A stretch of DNA of 64,000 bases, from the NCBI GenBank assembly GCA_030549495.1, contig JAUIRK010000871.1, forward strand, positions 124,001-188,000. Direction: 5' to 3'. Numbering within the stretch: position 1 is the first letter of the stretch; every line of letters begins with the position of its first letter. A program made the translations under genes and the position numbers. A model generated the notes under the pieces. That model saw only the letters and a program-made list of their open reading frames with translations. It did no database searches and had not been told where the DNA came from. This document shows, in pieces, positions 25,501 through 36,039 of the stretch. The DNA comes from Nectonema munidae (Eukaryota > Nematomorpha > Nectonematoida > Nectonematidae).

Positions 25501-26530
25501 TATTATATCATAAGTATGTGAGTAGAGGATATGAAGGTTATCCCAGGCGGTTCTTGAATGATTTTGGTTAATATGAAGTATGGTTAGCATAATTGGCTAA
25601 TGTGTGATTATGTTTAGTAGTAATGAATTCGTTGTGGTTTATGTAGGAGGAACAGAGTTTTGATGTAGCTAAATGGGGTTGTTTGCAGCTGATGCAACAA
25701 ATCTTGCTTGTGTCGTTCTGTAAGGTGCAAGAAAGTGTTGTATGTCCTTGGTGACTGCAGTGTGCGCAGTTTGATTGAGTTGCGTGCCATTTTGAGGATG
25801 TGTGTCCGTGTTTGAGGCAATTGAATTCTAAAAATGTTTTACTTTAGGTTACATTACATTGCGTGTAAATAAAAGCTGACTTAATAATATTTTTGATTGT
25901 CTGATTAAATATTGATAAGTGGTCGTGTTTTAGTGTGAAAACTTTTCGATAAGTGTTTTCGTGTTTTAGGGTTCTAGTGTGATGATATAAGAGTACAGTC
26001 TTGTTTTCCCAATTTGAGTTGGATTTTCGAGTTTGTCCAAGTTGTCTATTTGTGGGTTTTGCTCATCGATTATTTTGGTGATTTCACTTAATGGTATGGG
26101 CCGTAACCAATGGTTACGCCGCGTAGAATAAATTTAGGTTTGAACGTTAAGTCCCTTGTTCAAAAGAGCAGTTTAGGCTGTTTTTTCTGTTCTTAGTTTT
26201 TGAATTGAAAATAAATTGTGCCGGAATGAGAATATCTAGTTTTTGTAATAGATAAGGGATTGTTTTTTTATTATTTCCTGTCTGTAAAGAGCGCTTTGTT
26301 CTAGATGATAATTGTTTAGATGGTGTGATTTTCAATATTAGATCCAGTTCAAGTCGTTTTTAGAAAGTGGATCATTCTTTATGTTAGAAATGAATGGTGA
26401 AGTAATGGTTAAATTTGGGTTGGTTTGGCCGGAGGTGGGTGGGGTGAGTATGTACTGGCTACGCTTACATATGATTTTTTGAGTTGGTTTGGCTATTTTT
26501 GTTTAGGAAGATTTTAATAAAATGTTATGC
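22560..26530 (-). mobile_element. Degenerate LINE (jockey-like), reverse orientation
   Basis: Reading from right to left. ORF1 remains near 26.1 kb (FILRGVTHWLRPIP-like), followed by zinc knuckles near 25.7-25.8 kb (CAHCSHQGHTTLSC, C-x2-C-x4-H-x4-C). An endonuclease region lies near 25.1-25.5 kb (IVICTDINSRSYLS, compare AGDLNAHH). RT-linker fragments lie near 24.8 kb (FWNKTLNYIKKLLCKAL), and INNWRPITLLPTLSKIIEKF lies near 24.2 kb. A C-terminal Cys/His segment is near 22.86 kb (CRVGCPHIESPNHII). Multiple stops and frame changes; interrupted by a hAT-like insertion at about 23.24-23.82 kb. Clade is uncertain. Inactive. Confidence 0.75.
23238..23816. mobile_element. hAT-like insertion inside the LINE
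   Basis: LINE coding similarity is interrupted here. The right end reads GACTCCGAGTTTGACATGCCTG, whose inverse begins CAGGCATGTCAAACTCGGAG, the Charlie-like hAT end type (CAGGNRTGTCAAACTC). The left end is less clear (GCGGCCAATTAC) and the flanks share only GTGTA, so the left side may be truncated. Confidence 0.55.
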
Positions 26531-26733
26531 GGTTTTATATTTTTAGTCGTCGAAAAGAATTAAGTATTTTGGTTTAAAGAAGTATATAATGACTATGATA
26601 TAATAACTATGAAGTCATCAAAAATTTGGTTCAAAGTTTCAGAACCAGGGTTTGTATGTTAAGGGTCAAAACGGGCTCTTTTGGTTGTCATGGTCTTGAG
26701 TATAAATTATGTAAGTGTGTGATGTAATTCTAG

Positions 26734-27848
26734 TTGGGAGTTTTGGTTTTACATTTGTTCACATTTATTCTTTTTTTTTTAATGGAATGTGATATTTCAG
26801 AAGGAGAGGAACAGACTATCTCTCCGTGTGCCAAGCCCACTAAATTTTCCTCTTCCTCTTCTCATATTGATATAGTAAATCTTTTGAATAGTATTGAAGA
26901 AAAATATCTAGCTTCTTTCTCTGAGCAAAATTTTCCCCTCACTATTAAGAACATTTTTTCAGATGTAAAAGATATTATCATTGAAAAGTTAATTAAGGAT
27001 AAATCCAACAGTTTTTCTAGTCAAACATATGCTTCTGTAGTAAATAATAATAAACCACTATATAAGAACGTGACGAACAATGAGTTAATTACTAAAGTCT
27101 CAGTGTATAATCCAACTAAATGTATCAAAATAAAAACTAAAATTCCAAGCCTACTAAAGAAAATTTGACTAATGCTAAAAAAATTATTAATATTATTAAA
27201 CAGATAGAAAACAAAGTGCAGGTTAATAACTTAAAAATAAACAAAAAGGGAATTGCATTTTTAGGTCTACAAAATAGTGAAGACAAGGCTACTACGACTC
27301 ATAATTTGAAAAATAATTTTGAGATAATAGAATCAAAACCCTTTAAGCCACGTTTTTTAATTAAAAATCTTCGAAAAAAATTGTAAGAACCAGAACTTAT
27401 TACTTCATTAAATGGTTGCAACTATTGTATTTCAAAGTTAAGCGGTGTAAGATTAGTTAAGCTAATTGAAACTAAAAACAAATACAATAATAAAGTAATT
27501 ATTGAACCCAATTCTTTCTCTTTTGCTAGGTACCTAGCCCACACTAATGAAATTTTGTGTGGTTACAGTGCTCTTCCTATAGAGCTAAATGTTCCTAAAT
27601 TGCGCATTTGCGACAACTGTGGTAAATTCGAGCACTCAGCCACTTTTTGTCACGCTAGTCACCCTAAATGCTTAAAATGTAGTCATTTTGGACACATTTT
27701 TAAAGTTTGCACTTTAAATTTAATTATTTGTGCTAATTGTAATGGTTCACACTCCTATAATGATACTAACTGCCCTATGTATCTTAAAAAAATTGCGCTA
27801 CAAAAATCTTTTTGCCTTACTGCACTTGAAAACTTTTTACAAACCTAA
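26734..27848 (+). pseudogene. LINE ORF1 (gag-like) with three zinc knuckles
   Basis: Three open segments (26734-27168, 27165-27386, 27555-27848) together resemble a LINE ORF1: an acidic N-terminus, a helical region (IDIVNLLNSIEEKYLASF), then three C-x2-C-x4-H-x4/5-C knuckles predicted to bind RNA. At least two frame changes and one internal stop separate the segments. Function in an intact copy would be packaging the LINE transcript. Confidence 0.7.
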
Positions 27849-28656
27849 TGAACAGTACTAAAATACTACATATTAATCTTCGTAAGTATTTTGTTGCTTT
27901 TAATAACCTCCTAATTTTTTTTAGAAAATGATATGACATAGTTTTAATAAATGGGACTTATTTATACAAAAACCAACTTCCATTCCTTGTACTTAATAAC
28001 TATAAAGCACTGAATTTTTCGCCCCCAGATCAATCAATCATACTCCACAAAAACAGTGTAAACATTCTATTGATTCCTCACCTTTCTAATGACTTTATCT
28101 CAACATTATATTGAACCATAGAATCAGTAAATTTTTATTGCATATCAGTTTATTTTCCCCCTTACTCTAATTCTTATTGTGAATACTTCTTTGATAATAT
28201 TTTCATTCATATGAAGCATTACCCTATATTGTTATTGGCGACACTAATGCTAGATTTTACTTGTGGGATGAGAAAAGTAACTCTAGAGGTACCTATTTGT
28301 ATGAAAAAATTATTGAAAATAACCTTACTATTCTTGATTCTAATAAACTGCCAAATTTCACCAGCTTGAGTGCAGAATCTCCAGTTCAATAACATATTGA
28401 CGTATTATTTTTTATGACCTCATGTTGTCTTATATAAACTCTTGGAAAATTCTTGATGAGGTTACCCTCTCCGACCACAATTACATTGAAGTGAGTTTGA
28501 ATCTTAAGTCCAATCTCGACAAGCCTAGTATTGTTAAATATATTTTGAATGAAAAATTATTTTTAGAAAATCTGCTCAATAATTTACATGTGAACATATT
28601 CATCTTGGACACCAAACCCATGAACTCTCTCGAAATAGAACGCTATACATCTACAC

Positions 28657-29314
28657 TAGTGTGTCCACTTTAAGGTCTTTTTTTCATTCCCCGGGGAACG
28701 AGGACATCGTAATTTTTGAAATATTTCCCCGGGGAAGAAAAAGCGATTTTTTCACAATAAAAAAACTCTTCTAAAATGAAAAATATAAGGTATTTTGAAA
28801 GTTTTTTATTAGTTCAAAAGTTGAATAAAATTATTTATAAAAAATGTAAAAAAATATTCATGTTTTGAAAAAATATCTAAGAAATACTAGGTCGTTCAAA
28901 GTTTCATCTTTAAACTGGTTTCCTATTTTCGTAGAAAAATAACTCATTGATGAAAACACTCGTTCGGAGTCTACATATGTTTGTTTTATGCTTTTAAAAT
29001 TCTTGAACAAATTTTCCAAAACTTGGGGCCTTCTTTTTGTTTCCAAATAAAGGTCAAAGGTTTTTTTCATTATTTTATTTCTGCTTTAAAACAACTTTTT
29101 TGTTTCATCAAAAAATGTAGATTTAAAAATTTGATTTGACTTAAAACTATAAAATTAGCCTAAAATTTTCATTAAACAGTTCAGCACAGAAGCAAATCGA
29201 AAATCTGAAAACTCCTCGGGGAGTCGAAGAATAAGTTTCGAGGACGAGGAGTAAAAATTTCAGAAATTCCCCAGGGAATAGGCGATGAGGATCCGGGGGA
29301 GGGGGGACACCCTA
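28657..29314 (-). mobile_element. Internally deleted hAT transposon with transposase C-terminus
   Basis: Starts TAGTGTGTCC and ends GGACACCCTA, a classic hAT terminal inverted repeat with one mismatch, flanked by perfect 8-bp repeats ATCTACAC (28649-28656 and 29315-29322). The minus strand keeps 70 codons (29070-28858) of the hAT dimerisation region, including DSERVFSSMSYFSTK and LNDLVFLRYF. GC-rich CCCCGGGGAA blocks lie inside both ends. Removing it and one duplication restores the flanking LINE reading. Confidence 0.9.
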
Positions 29315-29333
29315 ATCTACACTAACCTGTTAC

Positions 29334-30323
29334 ATGACCTCAGCTTTAGAAGCTGCTACTTTCACCATAAATTGCAATAAACCGTTTTGGTGCACTGCTC
29401 TCAACAATTTAAGAAAAAAATTACTTTTTGCTCACAAACAATTTAAAAAATCAAATACGATCGAAAACTTATCTTTTTACAAAAACTTGAAAAAATTATA
29501 CAGAAAAACTATATTGGAATTTAAAACAAAAAATGGAAGGATTTTCTTTCTCTTGATAGCTCAAATATCTGGAAAAAGATGAAAATACTCACCAAATCAA
29601 AATTTAAATTCTGTAAACCTACAAATTTTATTTCAAACAACTTCTTAATGTAAACCGAAATTCCTTAACAATTCTTGAAGAACTTTTTCTATCCGATTCA
29701 CAGTGTGATATACCTGACCCTATCTTTACTGGCTTAGACTCTTTTGATCTGATTACCTCAGAAGAAATCTTCTTTTGTTTGAAACATCTTTCTAATAAGT
29801 CCTCTCCCAGTATTGATAAAATTACCTTTAAAATCATAAAAATAGTTTTTGAGTACATTGATAAATTTTTGCTGAGACTTTTCAATTCCATTCCTGATTC
29901 CAGAAATTTTCCTCATATAAAGGTGAAATAACCCTTATTCCAAAAAAAGGAAATTCTATGCACTTGAACAATTGGAAGTCAATTAGACTATTACCTTGTT
30001 TAGGTAAAGTCTTTCAAAAAGATATACGTTTCCGAAAGCTTAACCATATTCATAACTCCAAATGTATTAGTAAACATCAATATGCTTACATTTACAACAA
30101 ATCTTATGAAATTGCTATTGACAGGTTAGTCTCTAATATTTATAAATGTTTTAAGCAAAAACTTAAAATGACCTGCTTTTTTATAGATTTTAGAAAGGCT
30201 TTTAATTCTGCATGCCATTTTTGCATAGTTAGAAATATGATTAAAATGAATTTCCCAAATTATATCACTGAGTTTATAAAATCCTATTTAAATGTAAGAA
30301 CCGTTTGGATAATCCAACGGTAA
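29334..30323 (+). pseudogene. LINE reverse transcriptase remnant
   Basis: Broken RT. 29334-29582 encodes the pre-RT linker (WCTALNNLRKKLLFAHKQF), and 29958-30323 encodes RT fingers and palm. NWKSIRLLPCLGKVFQK corresponds to the N-W-R-P-I-x-L-L-x-x-x-x-K motif and FFIDFRKAFNSA to the D-x-x-K-A-F-D palm motif, with Asn where the second motif normally has Asp. The continuing YADD region near 30.43 kb is out of frame. Confidence 0.7.
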
Positions 30324-30889
30324 AATACTTTCATGCTCAACCCCACAGGGTTCTTGTATCTCTGACATCCTATTTATCATTTTAATTAACCCAATTCTTG
30401 GTTTTCTGGAGCTAAAAACTGTTTTTTCAAAGCTTCTCTGATGATGTAATGTTAGGCATAGTCAGACCTAATCCAACTGATAGTCTTCTAAAATTAGATT
30501 CCATTCTTGATCAAATTTGACATATTTCTAACACATTTAATCTTGAATTCAATCTTAGTAAAAGCACCTTGATTAACTTCACGAAGAAGAAAAACATTTG
30601 CCCAAACCTTTCTTTTAAGGACCATACTTTTGGTTCTTCAATATCAGTGAAATATTTAGGCTTATTTTTAACACACAAATTATGTTGGAGTGATCACTTT
30701 CAGTTAAAACATGTTAAGTGTTTTAAACTATTTAGCATGGTTAAACAAATATGTTTCTACTGGCCTAATAACTATGTCTTTTATAAAGCTTTGCTTTTTT
30801 ATAAAGAAAAGATAAAAGGTCCTAAGATAGAAAATTTTGTAAGACGAGGAAGATATTTTGTGGCAAAAAAAAGAAGATAATAAAAGGTA

Positions 30890-31920
30890 AAAAAAAATAT
30901 AATAAAAACAGATTAACTTCTTTTATGTTTCAGTGCTATGGGTGAGAAACTGATTTCTCTTGTGATTAGACAATCAGTTAGTGATTGCATAAATCTATAA
31001 AACTACCGTCTAAAATAGATATACTGTATATATATGTGAGCATTAGGAGTGTTATTTAATGACAATATAATATTATACTTATTTTATTAAGTTAAACTTA
31101 TATAAATATTTAAAACATAAAGGTTCTATTGTTTTTGTATTTATAAATTGATTTCCTTTTGTATACATAAACTTTATATCACGAGTTTTTTTTTTAAAAA
31201 AATCAAAAACGTTGGAACATATTTTTTTAATTTTCAAAACAATCAACTTCTTTTTAATATTTTATGAATTTATTTTAAATAAAATTTATTGTGAATTTCA
31301 ATTTTTTATTTTAACAAAGCTATGTGGAATAAAACTTGTAAAAAAATATATTAAACAAAACAACTTTCGTTAATATTGTATATTTGCTAATAAGAAAAAA
31401 AATCTGAGATTTAAAAACCCATATTTTTCCGTTAAAAAATTACATGTGTTATCTCGGTTAGTCTAAAATAAGCTGCACAAGTAAGCTGCAAAAAGAAACC
31501 TTCATAACTTCGTTAATATGCTTTAAAATAAAATGAAATTTTATTTATATATTTTTTAAGGTATATTCTCTTATTGTTTTAAGTTTCAGATCTTTTCTTT
31601 ATATATTTTATTAGTTATGAGGCATCAAATATTGAGGTCGGCCATTTTATTCTCTAATAGGTCTAAAGTAAGCTGCAAAAATAAAATTTTCTGGAGGCCA
31701 TTTTTTAGCCATTTTATGGGTACTTTAAAAATGGAATCTTTTTAAATTATCTTTCGAATTGATAAGTTGGTTTATTTTTATATATTTCTTTATTATATCG
31801 CCTTCCATATATCAATATTTGTCATTATCACTTATATATAATATATCTTCTCTTCTTTAACAGTGTTTTCTTTATTTTATAATGTATTATATTTTATAAG
31901 AATTTCTACCTTGTTATATT
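30890..31920. other. Repeat-derived AT-rich DNA
   Basis: No gene seen. A segment at 31441-31500 (GTTAGTCTAAAATAAGCTGC and following) recurs inverted at 47041-47100, so it belongs to a dispersed repeat. A second variant of the TAAGCTGCAAAAA word is at about 31670. Confidence 0.55.
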
Positions 31921-32615
31921 TATTTAGATATTTTGACTCCTACCTTTCTGCTTTTAGTAAATTTTTTAATTATTATTTCCTCTACTGTAACTATTTTATC
32001 CATTTTATTTTTTAAGATACACTCACTTCCTTTCCTTTTTAGTAATTTTTTTTATTCTTTTTTCTCTACTGTTAGTATTTTATCCATTTGATTTCTTAAG
32101 ATACGCTCACTTCCTTTCCTTTTTAGTAAATTTTTTTCTTCCTTTTTCTCTACTGTAACTCTTTTATCCATTTGATTTCTTAAGATACGCTCACTTCCTT
32201 TCCCTTTTAGTAAATTTTTTTTTCTCTACCGTAACTCTTATCCATTTGATTTCTTAAGATACGCTCACTTTCTTTCCCTTTTAGTAAGAGTTTTTTCTTC
32301 TTTTTCTCTAATGTAACTCTTTTATCCATTTGATTTCTTAAGATACGCTCACTTCCTTTCCGTTTTAGTAAGAGTCTTTTTCTCTACTGTAACCCTTTTA
32401 TCCATTTGATTTCTTAAGATACGCTCACTTCCTTTCCCTTTTAGTAAATTTTTTTTTCTCTACTGTAACTCTTTTATCCATTTGATTTCTTAAGATACGC
32501 TCACTTTCTTTCCATTTTATTAAGTGTCTTTTTCTCTACTGTAACCCTTTTATCCATTTGATTTCTTAAGATACGCTCACTTCCTTTCCCTTTTAGTAAA
32601 TTTTTTTTTCTCTAA
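31920..32615. repeat. Minisatellite array, 75-84 bp unit (left half)
   Basis: About eight tandem units, each with the words TTTATCCATTTGATTTCTTA, AGATACGCTCACTTCCTTTCC and CTCTACTGTAACTC. The AGATACGCTCACTTCC word recurs near 32016, 32098, 32180, 32257, 32340, 32414, 32495 and 32570. The first unit is the most diverged. The array is cut at 32615 by the piggyBac insertion and resumes at 38815. Confidence 0.9.
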
Positions 32616-32912
32616 CTCTTTTGTGCCGAAAGTCCCACATATGGGTCGTAAATAAAGTTCTTTGTATGCCGAAAGGGCCATATATGTCACCCCAAAAATT
32701 TTATTGTAAGTGCCGAGCGGGTCAAATTTAGTTATTTACAAAAACGTAAACAAATACCACTAACCTTCATTATTTCACATCGAGTTGATGCATGCATGTC
32801 ACGAATAGGATAATCAATATTCTGGCTGCAATTCAAGATTTTGACGTCACATCACAACTTACCAGATCGTTCTTGCTGTCATTTTCTTTTTACGTGTGTG
32901 TTTCTTTTAATT

Positions 32913-32915
32913 ATG
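32913..32915 (+). other. Possible first coding exon of piggyBac transposase (ATG only)
   Basis: ATG immediately followed by a strong donor, GTAAGT. The transposase frame at 37.2 kb has no early in-frame ATG but has an AG acceptor at 37216 that would read on as GAT GAT ACT (D-D-T-L-N-N). A start codon split off by an intron would explain this, but it is an inference; the intron would now contain the Tigger element. Confidence 0.35.
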
Positions 32916-33621
32916 GTAAGTTTTCTCATTATTTACTTTATATATGACGTAAAACTTATGTGTAATATATTCGACGTACATTCAATAACATCGTTAGCAA
33001 GCTAATACTTTTTTTTCATGAAACATGCTTTTTTCATATAACTTTGAATATTGGGTACCAGATATGACCCGTTAGGACTGATTTTTTTTGCTCGAAATCA
33101 ATTTTGTTAATTTATGTTTTTTTATCCAAATTTAATGCAAAATTTTAAACAATAAAAATTTTTTTATACAACCTCTGTTTTTGAGAATATTTTTTTACAA
33201 AATATTGATGAATTTTGGAACAAATTTGGAAAATTTTCAGATTTTATTTTCAAAAATTGATATTATTTTTCTTATAACGAAATACATAAACATTTTTAAA
33301 ATCTAAATGAAGTTATAGACAGAAAAATTCAGTTCATCTGCTTTTTATAATAAATTTGGATATGATTCTTCTGCTTTGGACTAAAAATCTGATTCTCATT
33401 GTACCAACCAGTTAATAAAAAAGTTATCAACTTAGTTAATAGGTCAGAATAATTGCATTTTCCAATTATTAAACTATTATTTAAAAAAGTATGAAAAATA
33501 AACTTTTTCCTTCTCCTTCTTATGAATAACAGCGTCTATTCAAAGACTTAAATATTAATACCTGACATATTTTTGTAAATATTAGGAAGAGTCTGGTTTA
33601 ACTTGTAGTAAATTATTCATT

Positions 33622-33696
33622 TTAACCCTCATCAGGCAAGGGTCTATCAGACCCGAGAAACTTTAAAAATGAAGTTTTTTTGTCATAAATGATATA
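33622..33696. repeat. Possible TTAA-MITE end split by Tigger
   Basis: TTAACCCTCATCAGGCAAGG followed by the short palindrome GGGTCTATCAGACCC resembles the ends of TTAA-flanked MITEs elsewhere in the window. A related GGGTCTAATAGATCC lies at about 36165, beyond the Tigger insertion, but no clear GGGTTAA end follows it. Weak. Confidence 0.35.
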
Positions 33697-36033
33697 CAGT
33701 GGTACCTCGGTTTTCGAACGTCTCCGTACTCGTACAATTCGGTTTTCGACCAAAAAAATCGTGCCGTAATTGTTTCAGTTTTCGACCAGATATCGGTACT
33801 CGATCAGCTCCCAAACACGCGATGAACGCATATTTGTTCAGGAATAGTTTAATAAAAAGCAAAGTACTTTATTGTTTTATACATGTATGTATTTATTTTG
33901 TTTAAATATTCGTGGAATATACAAACATTTGAATATTAAATATTTATGTAATAATTTTTTGCTAATTTTCCTGACTATTTACATATTATATTATTATATA
34001 TTTATATTTTAGATACGACCCAATCATGTCTCCTAAAAAGAATATAAATGACGGTGACAAAGGAAAGCGAAAAACTACGAGAGCGACAATAGAAGTAAAG
34101 AAGGAAATAATAGGAAAATATGAGAATGGTGTTCGTGTTTCCAATCTTGCATCGACGTATGGCATACCGAAGTCGACAATATCAACGTTTTTGAAAAATA
34201 AAGAGATTCTTAAAGCCGCTGATGTTGCAAAAGGATCTAAAGGAATAAGCAAGCAAAGACCACAAATAATTGAAGAAGTTGAGAAGTTATTGCTTGTGTT
34301 TATTAAAGAGAAACAGTTGAAAGGGGATAGTGTGAGTGAAGCATTTATCTGTGAAAAGGCGCTAAATATCTATGGCGATCTAGTTAATAAAATTCCTGGT
34401 GCAAGTTCTAAAGACTTTGACTTTAATGCAAGCAGAGGATGGTTCGAAAAGTTTAAGAAAAGAAGCGGAATTCACAGTGTACTTAGGCATGGAGAGGCGG
34501 CAAGTTCAAACAAGAAAGGAGCAGAGAAGTTTAAAAAAGAATTTAGTGACTTCATAAAAGCAGAAGGTCTCGTCCCACAACAAGTCTTTAATGGAGACGA
34601 AACAGGTTTATTCTGGAAAAAATTGCCAAATCGCACTTTTATAACGAAAGATGAAAAAGCGTTGCCAGGCCATAAACCTATGAAAGACAGGTTGACTCTT
34701 TTGATGTGTGGTAACGCTAGTGGTGATTTCAAAGTGAAGCCACTCTTGGTTTATCACTCAGATAACCCTAGAGTGTTCAAGCGGAATAATGTAATGAAAA
34801 GCAAATTGCCTGTAATGTGGAGGGCAAATGCAAAGGCTTGGGTCACTCGGAAAGTTTTCACCGAGTGGATGCTTGAAGTTTTTGCTCCAAGTGTGAAAAA
34901 ATATCTTCAGGAAAAGGGGTTGCCATTAAAATGCCTCCTATTACTTGACAATGCTCCCGCACACCCTCCAGATTTGGAGGCGGACTTGGTTAAAGAATTT
35001 GATTTTATTCAAGTAAAATTTCTTCCACCTAACACGACTCCGATATTACAGCCGATTGACCAACAGGTGATTTCAAATTTTAAGAAATTATACACTAAAG
35101 GCCTGTTTCGTAAGTGTTTTGAAATTACGAATGACACTGAATTAACTTTGAAAGAGTTTTGGAAAAACCATTTCCATGTCTTGAATGCTATCAATCTCAT
35201 TGACAGTGCATGGAACCAAGTAAGCTACAGGACAATGAATTCTGCTTGGAAGAAACTATGGCCAGAATGTGTAATAGAACAAGACTTTGATGGACCTAGC
35301 CAAAAAATTGTTGACGATTCTATCATCGGTGATATTGTGACTATAGGGCAAAGTATGGGATTGGAGGTAAACGCAGATGATGTTGAAGAGCTTGTGGAAG
35401 ACCATAGTATCGAGCTAACTACAGAAGAACTCAAACATCTTCAAAATGAACAGAAAACAACGGCTGATGAAATTGAAGAAAAAGAAGAGGATAAAGAAAA
35501 TGCCTCAAGTGCTCTAATGAAAGAAATGATTTCAAAATGGATTGATCTGCAAAACTTTGTTGAGAAATACCACCCAGACACAGTGATTACAAATAGAATG
35601 GTGAACATGTTCAATGACAATGTGATGGCTCATTTCAGAAAAATATTAAAGTGCCGACAAAAACAGCAAACACTGGAAAAGTTTTTAGTGAAAAGAACAG
35701 ACTCCCCAAAGCAGATTTCACGTGAGCCAAAAAGACAGAGAACAGTGACAGAAGAAGATGAAGAACGTGATTTCCCAGAAGTTACTATGGAAGAGGGCTC
35801 CACTTAACTTGCTCCGTTATCAATACCATGTATCGCGTGAATAAACATTTTTTCTTTATTTTTTCATTTTAGTAATACGTATATACATATACTTTACACT
35901 TCATTTGGTGCTTGAGAACGGATTATTTGCTTTTACATTATTTCTTATAGGAATAAATGATTCGGTGCTCGACCAAATCGGTTTTCGAACACTTTGTAGG
36001 AACGAATTATGTTCGAAAACCGAGGTACCACTG
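33697..36033 (+). mobile_element. Complete Tigger/pogo-type DNA transposon
   Basis: A 2,337-bp element with terminal inverted repeats beginning CAGTGGTACCTCGGTTTTCG that match perfectly over at least 23 bp, flanked by TA on both sides (33695-33696 and 36034-36035), the usual Tc1/mariner-pogo target. Sub-terminal TTCGAC/TCGGTTTTCGA words recur inside both ends. Encodes one open transposase and nothing else. Identical ends plus an intact frame indicate a young insertion that could still be active. Confidence 0.95.
34026..35807 (+). CDS. Tigger (pogo family) transposase, open and full length
   Basis: Cut-and-paste transposase, 593 residues, about the size of TIGD1-type proteins. N-terminal CENP-B-like helix-turn-helix (about 15-65; VRVSNLASTYGIPKSTISTF), a second CENP-B-type DNA-binding domain (about 80-150; GWFEKFKKRSGI), then a DDE-1 catalytic core with the DDD triad at D191 (VFNGDETGLFW), D308 (LLLLDNAPAHP) and D345 (NTTPILQPIDQQV). 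The C-terminus is acidic and then basic (PKRQRTV), a possible nuclear localisation signal. Starts at the ATG just after TTTTAGATACGACCCAATC and ends in TAA. No break seen; richer in G and C than its surroundings. Confidence 0.95.
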   Translation: MSPKKNINDGDKGKRKTTRATIEVKKEIIGKYENGVRVSNLASTYGIPKSTISTFLKNKEILKAADVAKGSKGISKQRPQIIEEVEKLLLVFIKEKQLKGDSVSEAFICEKALNIYGDLVNKIPGASSKDFDFNASRGWFEKFKKRSGIHSVLRHGEAASSNKKGAEKFKKEFSDFIKAEGLVPQQVFNGDETGLFWKKLPNRTFITKDEKALPGHKPMKDRLTLLMCGNASGDFKVKPLLVYHSDNPRVFKRNNVMKSKLPVMWRANAKAWVTRKVFTEWMLEVFAPSVKKYLQEKGLPLKCLLLLDNAPAHPPDLEADLVKEFDFIQVKFLPPNTTPILQPIDQQVISNFKKLYTKGLFRKCFEITNDTELTLKEFWKNHFHVLNAINLIDSAWNQVSYRTMNSAWKKLWPECVIEQDFDGPSQKIVDDSIIGDIVTIGQSMGLEVNADDVEELVEDHSIELTTEELKHLQNEQKTTADEIEEKEEDKENASSALMKEMISKWIDLQNFVEKYHPDTVITNRMVNMFNDNVMAHFRKILKCRQKQQTLEKFLVKRTDSPKQISREPKRQRTVTEEDEERDFPEVTMEEGST

Positions 36034-36039
36034 TATATA

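Larger units (their letters stand above)
26600..30890 (+). mobile_element. Degenerate LINE with ORF1 and RT
   Basis: Second LINE, on + and head to head with the one before it. ORF1 starts near 26.73 kb. Its zinc knuckles lie at 27.60-27.79 kb: CDNCGKFEHSATFC, CLKCSHFGHIFKVC and CANCNGSHSYNDTNC. The endonuclease region runs 27.85-28.67 kb (SVYFPPYSNSYCEYFFDN near 28.15 kb). RT: LNNWKSIRLLPCLGKVFQK at 29.97 kb, FIDFRKAFNSACHFCIV near 30.19 kb, and the C-terminal MINFTKKKNICPNLSFKDH at 30.57 kb. The frame breaks several times, so this copy is dead. A hAT element (28657-29314) sits between endonuclease and RT. Looks like the R1/jockey group; clade not certain. Confidence 0.78.

Noticed and set aside
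31920-32615. Tandem array considered as a CRISPR-like structure
   Set aside because: Adjacent near-identical units of 75-84 bp without unique spacers in a eukaryotic context; a minisatellite.
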